33,497 bases of DNA from a virus. Position numbers and translations under genes: made by a program. Below the pieces are notes generated by a model. The model was not told the origin of the DNA. It saw only the letters and a list, made by a program, of their open reading frames with translations, and ran no database searches. Positions within the stretch are counted from its first letter, which is position 1. Every line of letters begins with the position of its first letter. Where the stretch lies: the IMG/VR virus record IMGVR_UViG_3300037317_000129, positions 1 to 33,497 of that record; one strand, 5' to 3'. Positions 28,826 through 33,497 of the stretch are shown here, piece after piece.

Positions 28826-28854
28826 GTTGTTTTTTTCTAGCGGCTAAAATATTT
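28826..28854 (+). repeat. Late-gene upstream element, copy 2
   Basis: Second copy of the GTTGTTTTTTTCTAGCG element, followed by GCTAAAATATTT, 28 bases before the terminase small subunit start. A site repeated ahead of two late genes suggests a shared promoter or regulator-binding function. Confidence 0.65.
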
Positions 28855-28882
28855 ATTTGATAGCTATCAGATAGGGGATGCT

Positions 28883-29362
28883 ATGAAATATACAAAAGAA
28901 GAATTAGTAGAAATTTGCGATGAGTTAATAAAATGGGCTCTAAAAGATGACTCACTTTCTTTAATGCAATTCTTTCTCACTGAGTACGCTACAAAAAGAA
29001 AGCTTACAAAACAAAAGCTTGATTATTTGATCAATACTTATTCAGCGCTAAACGATACGTTTTTTTACGCTAAATGTATTTTAGTCGATAAGATACTAAA
29101 CAGCAAAACTTTGCAAGAAAACACGTTCAAAGCTTCGTTGATACGATACTTGCGCATGTACGATGAATATCTTAAAGAGTCTGAGCAGACAGAAAACTTA
29201 GAGCGAAATATAGCACTTGGCGTAGCTACTCTCTTTTCTGAAGATTACTCTAAAGAACAGCTGGAAGGTGATTTCGCGAAGATTCACGCTAACAATTTAA
29301 TGAAAAGACAAAAGACTATGGACCCGTCAATAAAGAAGTCTGATGAACATAGAAACAAATAG
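28883..29362 (+). CDS. Probable terminase small subunit, 159 aa
   Basis: Directly upstream of and overlapping the large subunit by 20 bases, with AGGGG before the ATG. The N-terminal half (MKYTKEELVEICDELIKWAL, TEYATKRKLTKQKLDYLINT) contains a helical segment that could be the DNA-binding HTH. The C terminus is charged. Small-subunit families are very diverse, so position is the main evidence. It would recognise the packaging start and recruit TerL. Confidence 0.6.
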   Translation: MKYTKEELVEICDELIKWALKDDSLSLMQFFLTEYATKRKLTKQKLDYLINTYSALNDTFFYAKCILVDKILNSKTLQENTFKASLIRYLRMYDEYLKESEQTENLERNIALGVATLFSEDYSKEQLEGDFAKIHANNLMKRQKTMDPSIKKSDEHRNK

Positions 29363-30713
29363 AACGCTTAGAAACTTTAAGCCACGGCCTTATCAATTGC
29401 CGATTTTAGCTGCTCTAGATGAGGGTTTTCGGCGCGTCTTAGCAATATTACCGCGCAGGGCCGGCAAAGACATCACAGCGCTAAATTATGTCATTAGAGA
29501 GATGCAAAAGACGCCAGGCGTTTATTACTACGTTTTCCCGACATACTCTCAAGGCCGCAAAGTCATCTGGGACAGTATGACAATTGAAGGCGTTCGTATG
29601 CTTGATTTCTTCCCTAAAGAATGGGTCGAATCGATGAATCAGCAAGAAATGAAAATTCGCTACAAAAACGGCTCAATCTTTCAAGTGGTGGGCTCTGACA
29701 ACTTCGATAGGCTTGTTGGAACAAATCCACGCGGCGTTGTCTTCTCAGAATACGCGCTTCAAGACCCTAGAGCTTATCAATACATTAGACCGATTCTAAC
29801 GGCAAATAAGGGCTGGGCTTTATTTATCTCTACACCAAGAGGAAAAAACCATCTATACGCGCTCTATGAGCTTGCTAAGGTCAGTCCTGATTGGTATCTC
29901 ATTAAGCTAAGCGTGGAAGACACCGGCCATATCCCGCTCTCTGAGATTGAAAAAGAGCGCCAAGAAGGAATCATGAGCGATGATCTCATTCAGCAAGAAT
30001 ATTACACTTCATTTGACCTAGGCGTAGAAGGCTCTTATTACGCTAAATACATCGATCAGCTTCGCGTTGACAAGCGGATTGGCGTTGTTCCGTGGGAGAA
30101 CGGTTTTCTTGTGCATACGGCGTGGGACCTTGGTATGAGGGATTCGACATCAATTATTTTTTTTCAAGTGATTGGTCAAACGGTTCGTATTATTGACTGT
30201 TATCAAAACCATTCTCAAGGGCTAGAACATTATGCAAAAGTTTTAAGCTCAAAACCTTACAACTACGGAAAACATATAGCACCACACGACATCAAAGTCA
30301 GAGAGCTTGGAAGCGGCGTAACAAGACTGGAAAAAGCAAAAGAGCTGGGCATTCACTTTACTCTGTCAAACGATGTTTCGATAGCCGATGGCATCGAAGC
30401 TTCAAAAACTTTGTTTAGTAAACTGTGGGTCGATGAAACGAAGTGTTCAGAGCTTATCAATGCTTTAGAAAACTACAGGCGGGAATATGACAGTAAGCGC
30501 AAAGTGTATAAGAATAATCCTCTTCACGATTGGTCTTCTCATTTCGCAGACAGCTTTCGCTATCTTGCTGTATCCCTTCCTAAAACCCGTGACGGCTTAA
30601 GCGCTGAAGAGCGTGAACGCCAATATTACGAAGCAATATACGGCAATCATCACAACTTGCCCGATTTTTTCAAACAAGATCATGAACCGCTACCCCTTAA
30701 ATTACCTATATGA
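29343..30713 (+). CDS. terL: Terminase large subunit, 456 aa
   Basis: Packaging ATPase plus nuclease. Walker A-type PRRAGKDI at residues 38-45, adenine-binding region YQLPILAALDEGF ahead of it, Walker B-type GVVFSE (131-136) with catalytic Glu, coupling motif FISTPRGKNH (161-170). The nuclease domain has D262 in TAWDLGMRDST and D396/D403 in HDWSSHFADSFRY, the two acidic clusters that bind metals. Full length for the family. It translocates DNA into the procapsid and makes the headful cut. ATG 29343 overlaps TerS; its own stop overlaps the portal start. Confidence 0.93.
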   Translation: MNIETNRTLRNFKPRPYQLPILAALDEGFRRVLAILPRRAGKDITALNYVIREMQKTPGVYYYVFPTYSQGRKVIWDSMTIEGVRMLDFFPKEWVESMNQQEMKIRYKNGSIFQVVGSDNFDRLVGTNPRGVVFSEYALQDPRAYQYIRPILTANKGWALFISTPRGKNHLYALYELAKVSPDWYLIKLSVEDTGHIPLSEIEKERQEGIMSDDLIQQEYYTSFDLGVEGSYYAKYIDQLRVDKRIGVVPWENGFLVHTAWDLGMRDSTSIIFFQVIGQTVRIIDCYQNHSQGLEHYAKVLSSKPYNYGKHIAPHDIKVRELGSGVTRLEKAKELGIHFTLSNDVSIADGIEASKTLFSKLWVDETKCSELINALENYRREYDSKRKVYKNNPLHDWSSHFADSFRYLAVSLPKTRDGLSAEERERQYYEAIYGNHHNLPDFFKQDHEPLPLKLPI

Positions 30714-32815
30714 GCATGCATGCATTTCCGCAACTAGGACCTACTTATTACACTGAGAAAGACAAAGCTCTTAAAGACATGATGGAATATTACTACGCGC
30801 AAAGTATTACCATTAATCAGTCCTTCTGGTCGGAAGCGGACATTGACACCCGGTTTGAAGCGGGCGATCAAACACTTTGGAATGATATCTATGGGAATTT
30901 GCCTGCTTTTCGTAAGCGTCAATTTAATTTTAACAGGATACGCCGAATCATCAACATGATTACGGGCTATCAACGGCGCAATCGTAAATCAACAGTTGTT
31001 ATACCAGTGGAGACAGGCAATGAAACAACAGCTAATCAACTTTCTCAAGCGCTGCTTTGGGCTAACAGAAACTCAAGTGCCTATCAGACTATCTCAAATT
31101 CTTTCCATGGAGCTTGTGTTACGGGCCTTAATCTTCTTAGCGTTTACATGGATTATAATAGCGATCCTATTTCAGGTGACATCAAGCTTGATAATCTAGC
31201 GTATAATTCTTTTATCATTGATCCCTTCTTTCGTAAGCAAGACCTTAGCGATTGCAACTTTATTTGGCGCCGTTCATGGCTTTCTCATCAGCAAATAATT
31301 AGCTTATTGCCAGACAGAGCAGAAGAAATCGCCGCAATGGAACCTGTTCCATACCACGACGCTAGATTTCAGTTTATGCCAGAGAGCTATAACTACGGCA
31401 TGAAGAATCTTTTAACCTACGATGAGTTTTGGTACCGCGATTATCGTGAACAGACGCTAATAGTAGACGTTCAAAGCGGTGAGACGATGGAATGGAAAGG
31501 CTCAAAAAAAGATTTTGAGCAGTTTATGAAAGATTTTCCTCAAGTGACCACGATAAAGACGCAAATACCTACCGTTCGGCTTGGCATTTCGGTGCAAGAT
31601 AAGATCATGTATCACGGCCCAAACCCGCTAAACATTGATCATTACCCGTTTGTACCAGTGATGGGCTATTATAACCCACAAATGCCTTATTTTCCTGATC
31701 GGATTCAGGGTGTTGTTAGAAACCTTCGCGATTCGCAATATCTTTACAACAGACGGCGCGTTATTGAGCTTGATATGCTTGAGTCGCAAGTCACTACTGG
31801 CTGGATTTTTAAGGAAAACTCTCTTGTAAACCCAAAAGATATCTATCTCTACGGTCAAGGAAGGGGTATAGCGCTTAAAGAAGAAGCGCAGATGAGCGAT
31901 ATTTCACAAATTCCACCTCCGCAAGTACCGCCTTCAATGTTACAGCTGTCAGAATTCCTAGGAAACGAAATACAGCAGATATCAGGCGTTAATGAAGAGC
32001 TTCTTGGCATGGCCGATGATGATAAAGCTGGTATATTGTCGATGCTTAGGCAAGGAGCTGGACTTACTACCCTTCAAGTGCTTTTTGATCAATTAGATTA
32101 TTCGCAAAAGCTTCTTGGCAATATTTACTTGTCGTTAATTCAAAATAATTTTACACCCGGAAAAATACGAAAGATAATTAATGAAAAACCAACAGATGAA
32201 TTTTACTCCAAAGCATTCGGAAAATACGACTGTGAGGTTGAGGAAGGCCTTAACACCACAACCCAAAAACAAATGCAATTTGCGCAGCTCCTCCAGCTCC
32301 GCGAAGCTGGCGTTCCCGTTCCCAACGATACGCTGCTTAAAGCGTCTACTATGCAAAACAAACAAGAGCTCATCGAAGATATCAGCAAAGAACAACAAGC
32401 CGCGCAGCAAGCGCAGCAGAAGCAACAACAACTACAAATGCAGCAGTTGGAGTCTCAAATCAATCTGGCCAATGCAAGGGCCGTTGCCGATACAGGACTT
32501 GGATACGAAAGAGCGTCGCGAATTATGGAAAATCAGGCACTTGCTAAAGAACGCGAAGCAGAGGCTCAAAAAGACGACGCTAATGCGGCTCTTGACATGG
32601 TCAAAGCGGCGAAAGAATTAGAAGGAATGAATTTGGATCAAATTATTAAGGCCCTGCAAATCGTTGATACTGTCCGCCAACATACGGAACTTTCTAATCA
32701 AGAAAGAAAAGAAAATAGGCAAGGTCAGGCAATGGTAGATAGGGGCGAAGCAGCCTTGCAGCAGGGAGAAAGCCCTGGACTGCAATTTCTATCACAACAA
32801 CAAGGAGAAATATAA
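30710..32815 (+). CDS. Portal protein, P22-like, 701 aa
   Basis: Length matches the large P22-type portal (725 aa). The N-terminal half shows ADIDTRFEAGDQTLWNDIYG, FNFNRIRRIINMITGYQRRN and WANRNSSAYQTISNSFHGAC, the typical start of this family; the clip and wing regions follow, including FVPVMGYYNPQ and VVRNLRDSQYLYNRRRVIEL. The C-terminal part is a long glutamine-rich helix (KEQQAAQQAQQKQQQLQMQQ) like the P22 barrel that senses headful packing. Dodecameric channel of the head. ATGA overlap with terL. Confident. Confidence 0.9.
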   Translation: MSMHAFPQLGPTYYTEKDKALKDMMEYYYAQSITINQSFWSEADIDTRFEAGDQTLWNDIYGNLPAFRKRQFNFNRIRRIINMITGYQRRNRKSTVVIPVETGNETTANQLSQALLWANRNSSAYQTISNSFHGACVTGLNLLSVYMDYNSDPISGDIKLDNLAYNSFIIDPFFRKQDLSDCNFIWRRSWLSHQQIISLLPDRAEEIAAMEPVPYHDARFQFMPESYNYGMKNLLTYDEFWYRDYREQTLIVDVQSGETMEWKGSKKDFEQFMKDFPQVTTIKTQIPTVRLGISVQDKIMYHGPNPLNIDHYPFVPVMGYYNPQMPYFPDRIQGVVRNLRDSQYLYNRRRVIELDMLESQVTTGWIFKENSLVNPKDIYLYGQGRGIALKEEAQMSDISQIPPPQVPPSMLQLSEFLGNEIQQISGVNEELLGMADDDKAGILSMLRQGAGLTTLQVLFDQLDYSQKLLGNIYLSLIQNNFTPGKIRKIINEKPTDEFYSKAFGKYDCEVEEGLNTTTQKQMQFAQLLQLREAGVPVPNDTLLKASTMQNKQELIEDISKEQQAAQQAQQKQQQLQMQQLESQINLANARAVADTGLGYERASRIMENQALAKEREAEAQKDDANAALDMVKAAKELEGMNLDQIIKALQIVDTVRQHTELSNQERKENRQGQAMVDRGEAALQQGESPGLQFLSQQQGEI

Positions 32816-33126
32816 TGGCAAAACGATACAAACAAAGTGTTCGCGACCGTATGGACGAGGGCGAAGGCATGGCAAAGTATTATGAAAAAGAACATATAAC
32901 TCATGCAGGAGACGCCGAAAAAAGACGTCAGTATGAAGATTCAATGATGATCCACGAAGATCACAGCGCCCCTGCAAATTTACCGCAAGAATGCATACAT
33001 AAATACTATCCTTCCTACGCTGAAGGAATGAAGGGCTCTCTTGATGATACTATACGCGGCGTTGATAAACAAATCGGTGATGATGTTCGTAAAATGCGCA
33101 AAGAAAGAAGCAATGAGAAATATTGA
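32815..33126 (+). CDS. Small conserved head-region protein, 103 aa
   Basis: TAATG overlap with the portal. Sequence: RYKQSVRDRMDEGEGMAKYY, NLPQECIHKYYPSYAEGMKG, DDTIRGVDKQIGDDVRKMRK. The layout R-D-R-x-x-E-G-x-G-M...P-x-x-x-x-x-x-Y-P...D-D-T-x-x-G-x-D-x-Q is a conserved small phage protein found right after the portal in podovirus-like genomes. Function unknown, probably head assembly or virion-associated. Confidence 0.65.
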   Translation: MAKRYKQSVRDRMDEGEGMAKYYEKEHITHAGDAEKRRQYEDSMMIHEDHSAPANLPQECIHKYYPSYAEGMKGSLDDTIRGVDKQIGDDVRKMRKERSNEKY

Positions 33127-33272
33127 TGCCTATAGCAATTAGAAATGACGACAAAGCGCAAAAGATTCAGCAGAAGATATTAGGAAAGCCGCAATCGGCC
33201 AATCCTCCTTCAAAAGGGTCTAAAATTGCCGCTAAGTCGCAAAAAAAGCTGTATGTGAAATATCAGCGATAA
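33126..33272 (+). CDS. Small basic protein, 48 aa
   Basis: TGATG overlap with the previous gene. Lysine- and glutamine-rich (KAQKIQQKILGKPQSANPPS), ending KLYVKYQR. Too short for routine ORF tracks but well placed in the operon. No function can be assigned. Confidence 0.55.
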   Translation: MPIAIRNDDKAQKIQQKILGKPQSANPPSKGSKIAAKSQKKLYVKYQR

Positions 33273-33276
33273 AACA

Positions 33277-33292
33277 GGGGGCGATAGCCCCC
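33277..33292 (-). terminator. Hairpin after the small basic gene
   Basis: GGGGGC (33277-33282), GATA loop, GCCCCC (33287-33292), a perfect stem. On the - side it is followed by TG then T4, a weak terminator; no T tract on the + side. Placed five bases after the preceding stop. Confidence 0.45.
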
Positions 33293-33357
33293 ATCAACTC
33301 GTATAGAGAAAATTGAATAATACAATGTTCCTTTAATATACAGAAAAGGAGCAATTT

Positions 33358-33497
33358 TTGAAAGGGCTTAAAAAAAAATGGACCAAAAGCGAGCTAAAAT
33401 ATGTACGAGGATATAATTTTTATCCAACCTGTGAATCGTGCGACGCCTTTGAAAACGGCAAGTGCCATATCGTCAAAGGTAACGTCGATGAGCAAAA
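33358..33497 (+). CDS. 5' part of the double HiPIP-like protein (continues at base 1)
   Basis: TTG 33358 lies eight bases after AAAAGGAG and opens the frame that continues over the circular join to 395. This stretch encodes the first 46 residues, including C25, C28 and C36 (YPTCESCDAFENGKC). It is cut only by the end of the window. Confidence 0.75.
   Translation, partial: MKGLKKKWTKSELKYVRGYNFYPTCESCDAFENGKCHIVKGNVDEQ
33371..33497. repeat. Direct terminal repeat, right copy
   Basis: This is the second copy of bases 1-127. Joining 33370 to base 1 restores one open reading frame across the junction, which supports circularity. Confidence 0.95.

Noticed and set aside
1-33497. tRNA genes, CRISPR arrays, integrase or transposase
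   Set aside because: None seen on either strand: no cloverleaf-like segment, no spaced short repeats beyond the 33-bp coding repeat, no recombinase motifs.

Overview
The window is one complete phage genome plus a short overlap. Its first 127 bases recur exactly as its last 127 (33371-33497), so the sequence closes into a circle of 33,370 bp. One gene, a cysteine-rich small protein, runs across the join. The genome is AT-rich. It carries a terminase large subunit, a P22-like portal, an N4-gp56-type major capsid protein with a scaffold, glutamine- or lysine-rich ejection-type proteins and a long tail-fibre block. It has no sheath, tape measure or tail tube, which points to a short-tailed podovirus-like phage with headful packaging. 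A lipoprotein and the protein families suggest a Gram-negative host; the host cannot be named from sequence alone. There is no integrase, DNA polymerase, RNA polymerase, tRNA or recognisable endolysin.

Layout, reading round the circle. The late + strand block starts at 28274: RusA resolvase, a 58-aa ORF, probable TerS, TerL, portal, two small head-region proteins, then across the join the double HiPIP-like cysteine protein and a series of small lysine-rich proteins (to 1759). A reverse-strand island (3792 down to 1752) carries small unknown and membrane proteins. A lone + strand ORF resembling a PD-(D/E)XK nuclease follows (4042-4380), then a second reverse island (5408 down to 4343) headed by a probable HTH regulator. 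The + strand then runs scaffold, capsid, head-tail and tail proteins, and three ejection-type proteins (5582-16408). A third reverse island (17737 down to 16394) encodes a coiled-coil membrane protein and a tandem family of tiny one-helix membrane proteins sharing a KDFHGRLC motif. Next is a + strand tail-fibre block (17906-22507) ending in a lipoprotein. The recombination pair YqaJ exonuclease and ERF annealing protein lies on the - strand (22727-24422). A + strand early/replication segment follows (24988-27553), with an HTH protein, a replication initiator-like protein and a possible SpoVG-like protein. One more reverse gene (27608-28033) closes the circle.

Packing and assembly follow a P22-like logic: TerS/TerL with portal, scaffold with capsid, then adaptor, tail and ejection proteins. 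DNA metabolism seems to rely on the host replisome, with an initiator-like protein plus ERF/YqaJ/RusA recombination. The three reverse islands inside the structural block look like separately controlled cargo. Two of the three divergent control regions examined contain GTTTACAA-type operator half-sites, and a third has a 17-bp palindrome placed exactly in a promoter spacer.

Two patterns stand out. First, several small accessory genes are split by single-base shifts at A or T runs, although similar runs in the large structural genes keep their frame. Second, the reverse cassette of KDFHGRLC membrane proteins is a tandem paralogue array with intact, frameshifted and amber-interrupted members, and is the best candidate here for an undescribed membrane-acting (exclusion or lysis) system.
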